A stretch of 64,000 nucleotides of DNA from Roseibium sp. HPY-6. Lineage in GTDB: Bacteria > Pseudomonadota > Alphaproteobacteria > Rhizobiales > Stappiaceae. Positions 53,237 to 61,043 of this stretch are shown piece after piece. The stretch is from the NCBI RefSeq assembly GCF_040530035.1, contig NZ_JBEWCD010000002.1:496001-560000 (forward strand), read 5' to 3'. Below the pieces are notes generated by a model. It worked only from the letters and a program-made list of their open reading frames with translations. It searched no databases and was not told the origin of the DNA. Positions within the stretch are counted from its first letter, which is position 1. Each line of letters opens with the position of its first letter. The position numbers were made by a program, and so were the translations under genes.

Positions 53237-54106
53237 ATGCCACAGGAGCCGATCTTGATTTCTGAAAAGCTACCCTCTGCCGCATGCGCCGCCTTTCTGG
53301 CCTCGTCGCTGCTGGCTGTTCCAACCCAGGCAAGCGATCTGCCCGCATGTGGAGGCGAAACGCCGTGCACGCTTGATAATGGCGAGTACTACATTCACAT
53401 GCCCGAAAACCGGGACGGTGACGCGCCGCTCGGTGCGATATTTTATCTTCATGGTCATCGCGGTAAGGCCGTCAATGCCATCCGGAACCAGGGCTTCCAG
53501 CGCATGGCGGATGATCTCGGCGTGGCATTTGTCGCCGTCCAGGGCGTCAACGGCACCTGGTCCTTTCCCACGGCCCCCCGCAACCTTCGCGACGAGCCGC
53601 TCTTTTTCGACAGTGTTCTGTCCGATCTTGAAAACCGGTTTGACATCGACAGGGACCGGACGATGCTTTCCGGCTTTTCGTCGGGCGGGTTCATGACCTG
53701 GTACATCGCCTGTGAGAATTCGGGACATTTTTCTGGATATGCGCCCATTGCCGGTGCCTTCTGGGAACCGCTTCCCGACACGTGTCCCGCTGATAATCCG
53801 TATCTCTTCCACGTTCACGGGACGAGCGACACTGTTGTCCCGCTTGCGGGACGTTGGCTGGGCGGCGGCCAATGGAAGCAGGGCGACGTCTTTGAAAGCT
53901 TTGATGTCTGGCGCCGCCAGAACGGGTTGGGCGAGGCACCGGCTGAAAAACTCACCGATGGCAACCTGGAATGCGAACGCTGGGCGCCGGAAGGCGGTCT
54001 CTTCGAACTCTGTCTGCACACGGGGGGCCACAGCGTTGAAGCCAAGTGGATCAAGCGTGCCTGGAACGAGCTTGGCGAAATAAAGGGCTGGGATCGGAAA
54101 AGCTGA
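53237..54106 (+). CDS. Secreted LpqC/PHB-depolymerase-type esterase (paralogue)
   Basis: A 289-aa protein starting MPQEPILISEKLPSAACAAFLASSLLAVPTQA-S (53237), giving a signal peptide of about 33 residues. Mature landmarks are CGGETPCTLDNGEYYIHMPEN, IFYLHGHRGKA (oxyanion), LSGFSSGGFMTWYIACE (nucleophile Ser), GYAPIAGAFW, FHVHGTSDTVVPL (acid Asp) and ELCLHTGGHSV (catalytic His). The same order as the esterase at 12961, with better-kept catalytic context, marks them as paralogues. A polyester or feruloyl-like substrate is inferred. Confidence 0.9.
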   Translation: MPQEPILISEKLPSAACAAFLASSLLAVPTQASDLPACGGETPCTLDNGEYYIHMPENRDGDAPLGAIFYLHGHRGKAVNAIRNQGFQRMADDLGVAFVAVQGVNGTWSFPTAPRNLRDEPLFFDSVLSDLENRFDIDRDRTMLSGFSSGGFMTWYIACENSGHFSGYAPIAGAFWEPLPDTCPADNPYLFHVHGTSDTVVPLAGRWLGGGQWKQGDVFESFDVWRRQNGLGEAPAEKLTDGNLECERWAPEGGLFELCLHTGGHSVEAKWIKRAWNELGEIKGWDRKS

Positions 54107-54226
54107 ACCGTCACATCGCCTTAACGGGAATGTGAGGCGAGGTGTTGTGCGGGTGCTCTAGCTGCAGTTGACGGGAACGGCGCTATATGCCCATTTCCCG
54201 GTAAACTGTCAGTCAATAGGTTTGAC

Positions 54227-55507
54227 GTGTCTGAGCCCACCACACCATCCGGAGCATTGTCCGGTCTCGTCGTCCTCGATCTCTCCCGTATTCTGGCGGG
54301 ACCAACCTGTTCGCAGATCCTCGGCGATCTGGGTGCGGAAGTCATAAAGATCGAGCGGCCGGGCCGCGGCGATGATACCCGTGGCTGGGGGCCGCCTTTC
54401 CTGAAGGACGGCGACGGCAATGAAACGGCCGAAAGTGCCTATTACCTGTCGTCGAACAGGAACAAGTCTTCCGTCGCCATCGACCTTGCAAGCGCCGAAG
54501 GACAGAAACTGATTTCGGATCTGGCTGCCAAAGCCGACATTCTCCTGGAAAATTTCAAGGTCGGCGACCTGAAGCGGAGAGGGCTGGATTACGAGAGCCT
54601 GAAATCCGCCAATCCGAGCCTGATCTATTGCTCCGTGTCCGGCTTCGGCCAGACCGGACCTTACGCGCACCGCGCCGGCTATGATTTCCTGATCCAGGGC
54701 ATGGGCGGCATCATGTCGTTGACCGGTTTTCCGGACGATGAGGGGGGCACCGAAACCAAGTGCGGTGTCGGCATCGCGGATGTGATGTGCGGAATGTACG
54801 CAACCGTGTCGATCCTGGCAGCCCTCAATCACCGGAATGAAACCGGCGAAGGGCAATACATCGACATCTCGTTACTGGACGCGCAGGTTGCCTGGCTCAT
54901 AAACCAGGGGGTTGCTCATCTCGTGTCGGGCGACGTCCCCGGACGGCTTGGCAACGGGCATCCGACAATCGTGCCCTACGAGACCTTTCCGGCGAGCGAC
55001 CAGTCCTTCATCATTGCTGTCGGAAACGACGCCCAGTTTCGCAGGTTTTGCGAAATCGCGGGAGCGCCGGAACTGGCGGATGACCCGCTCTATGCGAAGA
55101 ACGCCGACCGGGTCCGTAATCGCAAACAGCTGGTCCCGATCATCCGGCGGCTGACGATCGAACGGTCCGCCAGCGACTGGATCGCCGTCCTGGAGGAGGC
55201 CGGTGTCCCTTGCGGGCCGGTCAATGACCTAGGTCAGGTGTTTTCCGATCCTCAGATCCTGGAGCGGAATATGCGCATCACGCTGCCGCATCCGCTGAGC
55301 GGATCGGTTGACCTGATCGGATCGCCCATCAATCTGGAAAAGACGCCGGTCCAATACGCGAAGGCACCTCCCATGCTGGGCGCGGACACGGCGCACGTGC
55401 TACAGCGGCATCTTGGCCTGAGCGACGCGACGCTGAAAGACCTCTCCGACCGGGGCATTCTCGACCTCGGCAAGGCAGATAAAAACAAGGAACATTCCGC
55501 CAAATGA
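54227..55507 (+). CDS. CaiB/BaiF CoA-transferase family (class III)
   Basis: A 426-aa CoA-transferase starting at GTG 54227 (MSEPTTPSGALSGLVVLDLSRILAGPTCSQ). Family landmarks: GAEVIKIERPGRGDDTR, SSNRNKSSVAIDL, DILLENFKVG, SGFGQTGPYAHRAGYDFLIQGMGGIMSLTG, and the nucleophilic Asp185 in GVGIADVMCGMYA. It moves CoA between carboxylic acids. Its stop overlaps the next gene, a TPP enzyme, by 4 bp (ATGA), so the two form a two-gene operon reminiscent of formyl-CoA transferase/oxalyl-CoA decarboxylase, though the substrate is uncertain. Confidence 0.93.
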   Translation: MSEPTTPSGALSGLVVLDLSRILAGPTCSQILGDLGAEVIKIERPGRGDDTRGWGPPFLKDGDGNETAESAYYLSSNRNKSSVAIDLASAEGQKLISDLAAKADILLENFKVGDLKRRGLDYESLKSANPSLIYCSVSGFGQTGPYAHRAGYDFLIQGMGGIMSLTGFPDDEGGTETKCGVGIADVMCGMYATVSILAALNHRNETGEGQYIDISLLDAQVAWLINQGVAHLVSGDVPGRLGNGHPTIVPYETFPASDQSFIIAVGNDAQFRRFCEIAGAPELADDPLYAKNADRVRNRKQLVPIIRRLTIERSASDWIAVLEEAGVPCGPVNDLGQVFSDPQILERNMRITLPHPLSGSVDLIGSPINLEKTPVQYAKAPPMLGADTAHVLQRHLGLSDATLKDLSDRGILDLGKADKNKEHSAK

Positions 55508-57120
55508 CAACCGGCGCAGATATCATTGCCGGCAAGCTTTATGCTGCCGGCTGCCGCCACGCCTTCGGCATACCCGGAGGCGAGGTTCTGGCCCTCATGC
55601 AGTCCCTCGATCAGGCCGGCATGAACTTCGTGCTCGTCAAGCATGAAAACGCTGGCGGTTTCATGGCCGAGGGGGGCTGGCATGCGGACGGCGCACCGGG
55701 CGTGCTTCTGGCGACGATCGGACCGGGCGCGGCCAATGCCATCAACGTGATCGCGAATGCCTGGCAGGACCGGGTGCCGTTGGTTTTCCTAACGGGATGC
55801 GTCGACCAGGGCGAGGCTGAAAGCTACACGCACCAGGTTTTCGATCACCAGCAATTGCTCCGGCCGATCGTCAAGGCAAGCTTCTCGGCCCGGCTCGGCG
55901 CGCTTGACGTCGTGATGGAAAAGGCGCTTGCGATCGCCCTCGACGGTCAACCGGGCCCGGTTCACATCGATGTCCCGATCAAGGTAGCGGAAGGAGAGAC
56001 GGACGAGGCCTGGTCGAAGACATTCCGCTCATTTCCGGTTGCGACTGCACCAGCCAGGGGATCAGATCTTGAGACTGCTCTTGCACTCTTTGCCAAGGCC
56101 GAACGGCCGATTGCGATTGCCGGGGTAGATGCTGTCAACGAAGGCGCCTCTGAAGCGATCAGTGCCTTTTGTAAAAAGTTCGGGATCCCGCTGGTCACTA
56201 GCTACAAGGGCAAGGGGCTTCTCGATGAAAACCACCCGCTTGCTCTGGGTGGGGCTGGCCTCTCCCCGAAGGCAGACGGCCACCTGCTGCCCCTGATCAA
56301 CAAGAGCGACTGCATTCTTCTTCTGGGGTACGACCCGATCGAGATGCGCATCAACTGGCGCAATCCCTGGGACGCAGACGCGCCGGTTGTCGATGTCACA
56401 CCGGTTTTGCGAACCCACGGCATGCATGGCGTGTCCGCGACCTTGCGCAGCGCAATTGCGCCGGTTCTGGATATTCTGAGCGAGGCGAGGGACGTCAATC
56501 ACGCGAGCTGGCAGGACAAGGAACCGGAGACTGTCCGCAGGGATCTCGACGAAGCGTTTGCACCGGAAGGTGAAGGCTGGGGCCCGGGAACGGTCTTCCA
56601 TACCTTGCGCAAGGCGATGCCGGCCAACACGGTTGCGACGGCGGACAGCGGTGCGCACCGTATCCTGGTCAGTCAGATCTGGCGCTGTCCGCAGGCCCGG
56701 CAGATGCTGCAGTCTTCCGCCCTCTGCACTATGGGATGTGCGGTGCCGCTTGCCATGGGTCACCGGCTGGTGGACGGCGAGGCCCCCGTCATCGCATTCG
56801 TCGGCGATGCGGGACTGGAAATGTGTCTGGGAGAATTGTCGACACTTCGGGACCTGAAGATCCCCGTCATCATCTGCGTCCTTGTCGACACAAGCCTTGC
56901 GCTGATCGAATTGAAACAGCGCGGCAGCCAACGCCCGAATGTCGGGGTCGACTTCGGCGAGACCGACTTTCCCGCCGTTGCGCGCGCCTATGGCGGCCAT
57001 GGCGTCTGGATCGACAATGCCGATGACCTGAAACAGGAAACGCAAGCCGCCTTGGACCGAAACGGCTTCACGGTGCTCGCCTGCCGGATTTCGCGCCGCG
57101 CATATGACGGAGCATTTTAA
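55504..57120 (+). CDS. Thiamine-pyrophosphate-dependent enzyme (acetolactate synthase/acyl-CoA lyase-like)
   Basis: A 538-aa TPP enzyme with PYR, central and PP domains. PYR: FGIPGGEVLALMQSL and the activating Glu48 in LVKHENAGGFMAEG. Central: ERPIAIAGVDAVNEGASEAISAFCKKFGIPLVTSYKGKGLLDENHPLALGG. PP: ALCTMGCAVPLAMG, FVGDAGLEMCLGELSTLRDLKIPVIICVLVDTSLALIELKQ. The usual GDG...NN metal motif is GDA...VDTS here, a variant. No FAD-domain hallmark clearly seen. Coupled to the CoA-transferase. Likely cleaves or decarboxylates a 2-oxo or 2-hydroxyacyl substrate; exact reaction not determined. Confidence 0.9.
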   Translation: MTTGADIIAGKLYAAGCRHAFGIPGGEVLALMQSLDQAGMNFVLVKHENAGGFMAEGGWHADGAPGVLLATIGPGAANAINVIANAWQDRVPLVFLTGCVDQGEAESYTHQVFDHQQLLRPIVKASFSARLGALDVVMEKALAIALDGQPGPVHIDVPIKVAEGETDEAWSKTFRSFPVATAPARGSDLETALALFAKAERPIAIAGVDAVNEGASEAISAFCKKFGIPLVTSYKGKGLLDENHPLALGGAGLSPKADGHLLPLINKSDCILLLGYDPIEMRINWRNPWDADAPVVDVTPVLRTHGMHGVSATLRSAIAPVLDILSEARDVNHASWQDKEPETVRRDLDEAFAPEGEGWGPGTVFHTLRKAMPANTVATADSGAHRILVSQIWRCPQARQMLQSSALCTMGCAVPLAMGHRLVDGEAPVIAFVGDAGLEMCLGELSTLRDLKIPVIICVLVDTSLALIELKQRGSQRPNVGVDFGETDFPAVARAYGGHGVWIDNADDLKQETQAALDRNGFTVLACRISRRAYDGAF

Positions 57121-57541
57121 GTTACGGAAAAAGACGCTAAATCTTTGTTTTGGCCAAAGACTGAAACGTAACTTGAGTTGGAGGCATACTGCTTTGTTGG
57201 ACTACAAGAATTTGCCTCCCGTTGCGGGTGAAAACTCGAGAGAATATTGTCGTCGGCTAGAAAGTGTCGGGCACGAAGAAGCTTTCATGCGGAAGGCTTT
57301 GCGTTTTCATTTTGGAATGGAAAGATTCGATTTTCCCAGTTTTTTCGACGATTTCGAATTGGCCCGCTTACGACATATCGAATTGATCCACCGTTTGTCA
57401 CCGAACCGGACTGATTATTCGATGATAAAAAAGATTTCCGGAAATTTGGGAGTGTCTCAGGAGCACGCAAAACTGTGGTTTGAAAAGTATCGCGAAAAAG
57501 GAGAACTCCCGGACGCTGGTGAGCGTGCGCTTGAGCGTTGA
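57104..57541 (+). CDS. Hypothetical protein with helical C-terminus
   Basis: A 145-aa frame that overlaps the TPP gene by 17 bp and is more AT rich than its neighbours. The N-terminal 30 residues may be non-coding (a TTG at 57194, LLDYKNLPPVAGENSREYCRR, could be the true start). The body is charged and helical (LARLRHIELIHRLSPNRTDYSMIKKISGNLGVSQEHAKLWFEKYREKGELP), whose last part reads like a helix-turn-helix. No family recognised. Next to a pseudogene remnant, so this may be part of a foreign or decaying patch. Confidence 0.5.
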   Translation: MTEHFKLRKKTLNLCFGQRLKRNLSWRHTALLDYKNLPPVAGENSREYCRRLESVGHEEAFMRKALRFHFGMERFDFPSFFDDFELARLRHIELIHRLSPNRTDYSMIKKISGNLGVSQEHAKLWFEKYREKGELPDAGERALER

Positions 57542-57844
57542 CTGCCAATCGCTGACGCAAGTCGTAATTGACCGAATTTCGATACCTGTGTTTGTTCCAG
57601 TCAGCGCAAGAGTTTAGACGACAGCAAACTGCTAGGTCAGCTGTCGCCTAGGGAGACTCATGGTGGGCGACCGTTCCTACGATCCCGACAAGATGTTGGG
57701 TAAGCACAGCTATTGTACGTCGAGCCGGCTGCTGGGAGCAGGTGTCACATCATTCCAAAATTACCTAAGCACCACATCCGTGCGTTCCTATCGTGCCTCT
57801 GACGCTCTCACTGCACCTGACGGCGGTAAGCTTTGCGCGGCGTG
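57542..57844. other. Degraded intergenic patch
   Basis: Between the hypothetical protein and the SRPBCC gene; holds only the remnant of a Rid-family gene (57651-57790) and no intact gene. Confidence 0.5.
57651..57790 (-). pseudogene. Remnant of a Rid-family (RidA-like) gene
   Basis: Translating the minus strand gives FWNDVTPAPSSRLDVQ, stop, LCLPNILSG, stop, which aligns with FWGDVTPAPNTWLGVQSLALPEFLVEIEG of the intact Rid protein at 59709-60110. The nucleotide match is also evident (GATGTGACACCTGCTCC against GATGTGACGCCTGCTCC), but two in-frame stops and a further TAA just before FW show decay. Only the C-terminal third is detectable. Confidence 0.7.
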
Positions 57845-58735
57845 TCAGGCTCTTGCCTCGCGCTCCATCCGCGCCGCCCAGGCGTCTGCCAGATCCGCAA
57901 GCACCTTTCTGAATTGACGTTTCGCTGCTGCCTTGAAGAGCGTTCTTGTCAGGAAGTTGCCTTTCGGTGTTGCTTCAATATCGATCGTGAATTTGGACCC
58001 CTCTTCCATCGGCACGACCGACCACTCACCGTGGAGTTTTGAAATCGGGTAGGGATAGTCGTCGGCTTCCGTGTGAATGCGGAAACCGAAGGCGTGTCCT
58101 TCGTCGAACAAATCGCATGTTTCGAGCCAGTTTTCACCCTTCAGACCGTAGCACCTGCGCTGCATGCCTTCACCGTTTCCTGCAACGATCTCAACCTTGG
58201 AAATATTGTCGGCGACGTCCGCATATCGTGGATGATCCGTCATGACTTTCCAGACGACATCTTTTGGGGCTTCGACCGTTCGGCTGACACTGGCGAGGAG
58301 TTTCTCTCCCGCCGAGCGGACGGATGCCTGGCTGAGTGACGCCACGATCCTTTGAGCTCCAAAATATTGACCGAGTGCAAACACCGCAACGAAAACGGCG
58401 ACAGCGACAATCGCTACAGCACCGAAACCTGAAAAAAGCGTGTTGGCGAATATCAGCAGAGCACCGCTGCCCAGAATCCAGCCGAGATCAAGCGCACTGA
58501 TAAACAGCACTTGGCCCTTCGTGACAAAGCGGTCCGTCGCCATCAGTATCAGATCCAGCGCAAACACGATCAGACCGGCACCCAGAATACGCAAGACGAG
58601 TGTCTGCCACCCGGCCGGTTCGAGGAAAATCAGCTCGGCGGCGAAGGCGGGAGCGAAAACCAGATCAATGCCGATCAGGAGCGAAAAAGCAGCGTTCAAT
58701 CCAAGGAAAAGACGGGCGGTTCTTGAGGTGTCCAT
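57845..58735 (-). CDS. Membrane-anchored SRPBCC (START-like) protein
   Basis: A 296-aa protein starting MDTSRTARLFLGLNAAFSLLIG (58735). Residues about 1-130 contain four hydrophobic helices in a DUF4345-like arrangement; residues about 145-290 are an SRPBCC lipid/ligand-binding domain (VSRTVEAPKDVVWKVMTDHPRYADVADNISKVEIVAGNGEGMQRRCYG ... WSVVPMEEGSKFTIDIEATPKGNFLTRTLFK). Divergent from the XRE regulator with a perfect palindrome between. A periplasmic or cytoplasmic small-molecule or lipid sensor is inferred. Confidence 0.87.
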   Translation of the reverse strand: MDTSRTARLFLGLNAAFSLLIGIDLVFAPAFAAELIFLEPAGWQTLVLRILGAGLIVFALDLILMATDRFVTKGQVLFISALDLGWILGSGALLIFANTLFSGFGAVAIVAVAVFVAVFALGQYFGAQRIVASLSQASVRSAGEKLLASVSRTVEAPKDVVWKVMTDHPRYADVADNISKVEIVAGNGEGMQRRCYGLKGENWLETCDLFDEGHAFGFRIHTEADDYPYPISKLHGEWSVVPMEEGSKFTIDIEATPKGNFLTRTLFKAAAKRQFRKVLADLADAWAARMEREARA

Positions 58736-58799
58736 GATGTTGTCTCGCAAGTCGTTTGACGATCGCGGACATCCCTGCACCTGACGGCAGATGCATTCA

Positions 58800-58816
58800 A
58801 TTACCTCGGAGGTAAT
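58800..58816. promoter_or_regulatory. Perfect 17-bp palindrome, probable XRE operator
   Basis: ATTACCTC G GAGGTAAT, centred in the 115-bp gap between the divergent SRPBCC and XRE genes. Likely site for autoregulation and control of both. Confidence 0.6.
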
Positions 58817-58850
58817 GGACCCCGGCGCAGATATCAGTCAGGAAAAGGAC

Positions 58851-59651
58851 ATGACTTACAATCCGAACATTGAAGATCTTGCATTTCCCGGTTTCCTGAA
58901 AAACTGGCGCCAGCGGCGCAGGCTCTCTCAGTTGGAACTCTCGTTGCAGTCAGGCCTGTCACAGCGCCATATCAGTTTCCTGGAAACCGGCCGCTCAAAT
59001 CCAAGCCGGTTTGCAATCGCTCAACTCGCGGAAGCGCTGGAGATGCCGGCAGCAGAGGTCGATGCCATGTTGCTCTCGGCCGGCTTCGCTGCGCTGTCTT
59101 CCCGCAAGGGATGGGACGGTGACATTCAAAAGGCTGTCGAGGCTTCGATTGACCACGTACTGAAAGGGCACGCGCCCTATCCGGCGATTTCGATTGACCG
59201 GATCTGGAACCTCTTGAAGGCGAACGACGCTGCACAACGGTTTTTCGCCCTCGCCGGCGCACGAGGGGAGGCCAACATCCTGCGCGAGATCCTGTCGCCA
59301 GGGCCGGTGCGTGACTGCATTCTCAACTGGAACGACACGGCGCGCGCGCTCCTGCGTCTCTTGGAACTTGAAGTCGCGCGAAGGCCACACGACCAGGAGG
59401 CGCGGCAGCTGTTGGATGAGCTGAAATCGCTGGATGGGGTCGGCGATCTGCTGCGCCATCCAAGTCCAGATGCGAGCGCGCCCGTCCTCACCATCCGGTT
59501 CCGGATCGAAGACGCGGAGCTCGAATTGTTTTCCCTGATTGCCACGATCGGCATGAGCGCGGACGCGACGCTGGACGACATGCGCGTAGAAACCCTGCTG
59601 CCGGCCAATGATGCGACGCGGACCTGGTTTCAGGATCGGTTCATGCAATGA
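58851..59651 (+). CDS. XRE-family regulator with MmyB-like ligand-binding domain
   Basis: A 266-aa regulator. I start it at 58851 (MTYNPNIEDLAFPGFLKNWRQRRRLSQLELSLQSG), with AGGAAAAGGAC upstream; in-frame ATGs at 58791 and 58815 would place the operator palindrome inside the gene. HTH at about 12-66 (LSQLELSLQSGLSQRHISFLETGRSNPSRFAIAQLAEAL). The C-terminal part (about 100-262) is the PAS-like MmyB domain: APYPAISIDRIWNLLKANDAAQRFFAL, ILNWNDTARALLRLLELEVARRP, LDELKSLDGVGDLLRHP, RFRIEDAELELFSLIATIGMSADATLDDMRVETLLPAND. Such domains bind fatty acids in relatives. Divergent from the SRPBCC gene. Confidence 0.93.
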   Translation: MTYNPNIEDLAFPGFLKNWRQRRRLSQLELSLQSGLSQRHISFLETGRSNPSRFAIAQLAEALEMPAAEVDAMLLSAGFAALSSRKGWDGDIQKAVEASIDHVLKGHAPYPAISIDRIWNLLKANDAAQRFFALAGARGEANILREILSPGPVRDCILNWNDTARALLRLLELEVARRPHDQEARQLLDELKSLDGVGDLLRHPSPDASAPVLTIRFRIEDAELELFSLIATIGMSADATLDDMRVETLLPANDATRTWFQDRFMQ

Positions 59652-59708
59652 GGGTCGTTCAGGCGCGAGACCTGAACGACCCAACGTCTTGCCGCCGAGG
59701 ACAGCGAT

Positions 59709-60110
59709 TTATGGCAGGACAGCCGTTCCTTCAATCTCGACGAGAAACTCCGGCAAGGCCAGAGACTGGACGCCCAGCCAGGTGTTCGGAGCAGGCGTCA
59801 CATCGCCCCAGAATTCGCCTAGCGCCATGCCGACTGGCTCCAGCTTGTCCGGTGAGTGGTTCACGACATAGGTCCGGATACGGACCAGATGCTCAGGACC
59901 AAGGCCCTGATCGGCCAGGACCGCCTTGAGGTTCGCAAGGCACTGGCGCGCCTGGGCATTGAGGTCGTCGCCTCCGACCAGTTTGCAGTCATTGTCCCAG
60001 GCAACCTGGCCCGCAAGATGCAAAAGCCTGCCCGGTTCCGAAACGGCTGCGTGAGAAAACCCCCACTGAACGCTGTTATACAAGCTGTTGGGATTAATGC
60101 GGTCGGACAT
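59709..60110 (-). CDS. Rid-family (YjgF/UK114-like) protein, atypical active site
   Basis: A 133-aa protein starting MSDRINPNSLYNSVQWGFSHAAV (60110), with GGAGAGG five bases before the ATG. YjgF fold: LLHLAGQVAWDND, LNAQARQCLANLKAVLADQGLGPEHLVRIRTYVVNHSPDKL and C-terminal PAPNTWLGVQSLALPEFLVEIEGTAV. The RidA catalytic Arg is replaced (PNTWLGV), so it is not a canonical enamine/imine deaminase. Intact counterpart of the pseudogene remnant at 57651. Monocistronic, convergent with the XRE gene. Confidence 0.9.
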   Translation of the reverse strand: MSDRINPNSLYNSVQWGFSHAAVSEPGRLLHLAGQVAWDNDCKLVGGDDLNAQARQCLANLKAVLADQGLGPEHLVRIRTYVVNHSPDKLEPVGMALGEFWGDVTPAPNTWLGVQSLALPEFLVEIEGTAVLP

Positions 60111-60413
60111 GGAAACCTCTCCAAAATCAATAGAGTGCAGCATTGTGCTGCGTCGGATCATCGATGCCGGCTTCAGGTGCCCGCTCAGAGCGTTGACTTC
60201 GCAAAGCAGCGGGCACGGTTTTTGGCTGCGGCGTTAGTCACCTTAGCGGCCAAGAAGTCCGCGGTCAGCAAGTTGAACCGCATAGCGCGATTTTGTGATC
60301 CTCATGAAAGTGAGATTTTGAAGAAATCGAAAGCCTGAGTGCGTTTCCAAATGTGGAGTTGGCAGCGCGGCGGTAAAACAAACTCTACCGCCGCGCAAGG
60401 ACTCAGGCCGCAA
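60111..60413. other. Intergenic region with hairpin
   Basis: Gene-free. At 60177-60222 GTGCCCGCT and AGCGGGCAC form a 9-bp stem followed on the plus strand by GGTTTTTGG, terminator-like but without an upstream plus-strand gene, hence possibly a small RNA end. At 60365-60396 an 11-bp stem GCGCGGCGGTA / TACCGCCGCGC lies behind the VPLPA-CTERM gene. Confidence 0.4.
60365..60396 (-). terminator. Hairpin after VPLPA-CTERM gene
   Basis: Perfect 11-bp stem GCGCGGCGGTA / TACCGCCGCGC with a 10-base loop, 17 bases past the stop codon; no T-run. Confidence 0.6.
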
Positions 60414-61013
60414 TTATGCGGCGAATGGTGCGTTCTTTCCGCTCCTGGTAAATCTGAAGCCGAAGAGGCCCGCAACGGCACCTGCAAGAAGGAAACCTGC
60501 TGCCGGCAAGGGAACAGGGGTAACAGGCGTCTGGACGGGTTCGAACGCGCGCACCAGTGCCTGACGCGTAATGCCGATCGCACCCTGGTATTCGATCCCG
60601 GAGAGGTTGATTGAAGCAACGTCGAAGGATCCGGCAAGACCGGTGATATCGACAAATCCGGTGAGAGGTATCCGGGCAGGATCAGATGGGCCGAGAACAC
60701 CGGGCAGGAAATCCGAACGGTTTGTGGGAATTCCTATTGTGGCATCCAGCCCCGCTCCGTTTGCGCTGAACGTGGTGAACAACAGCGGCGCAAGGTTGCT
60801 GTCCAGAATGCGGATGCCAACGGTATCGCTGCCTCCAAACAGATCAACTGCTGAAAGCCTTAGAAGAAACGAATTTGGCTCAACTTCGAGCGCGCCAAAT
60901 GTCGTGAATGTAAAACTTCCGCGAATTGTGTCGCCCGCGGAAACGGGGACGGCCTGTGCTGCGCTCGAAAGAAGAGCCCAAACAGCGGCAATCGAAAAAA
61001 GGTGTTTCAACAT
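60414..61013 (-). CDS. Exported VPLPA-CTERM sorting-domain protein
   Basis: A 199-aa protein: signal peptide 1-21 (HLFSIAAVWALLSSAAQAVPV), a beta-rich middle (SAGDTIRGSFTFTTFGALEVEPNSFLLRLSAVDLFGGSDTVGIRILDSNLAPLLF) and, at 165-199, the tripartite tail VPLPAAGFLLAGAVAGLFGFRFTRSGK: sorting motif, hydrophobic helix and basic cluster of VPLPA-CTERM proteins. These are recognised by an exosortase/rhombosortase-like transpeptidase at the cell surface. The neighbouring minus-strand gene at 61044 is also exported. No exosortase is in the window. Confidence 0.9.
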   Translation of the reverse strand: MLKHLFSIAAVWALLSSAAQAVPVSAGDTIRGSFTFTTFGALEVEPNSFLLRLSAVDLFGGSDTVGIRILDSNLAPLLFTTFSANGAGLDATIGIPTNRSDFLPGVLGPSDPARIPLTGFVDITGLAGSFDVASINLSGIEYQGAIGITRQALVRAFEPVQTPVTPVPLPAAGFLLAGAVAGLFGFRFTRSGKNAPFAA

Positions 61014-61043
61014 CTTAAATACTCCTGTTTTGAAAAAGGACAG

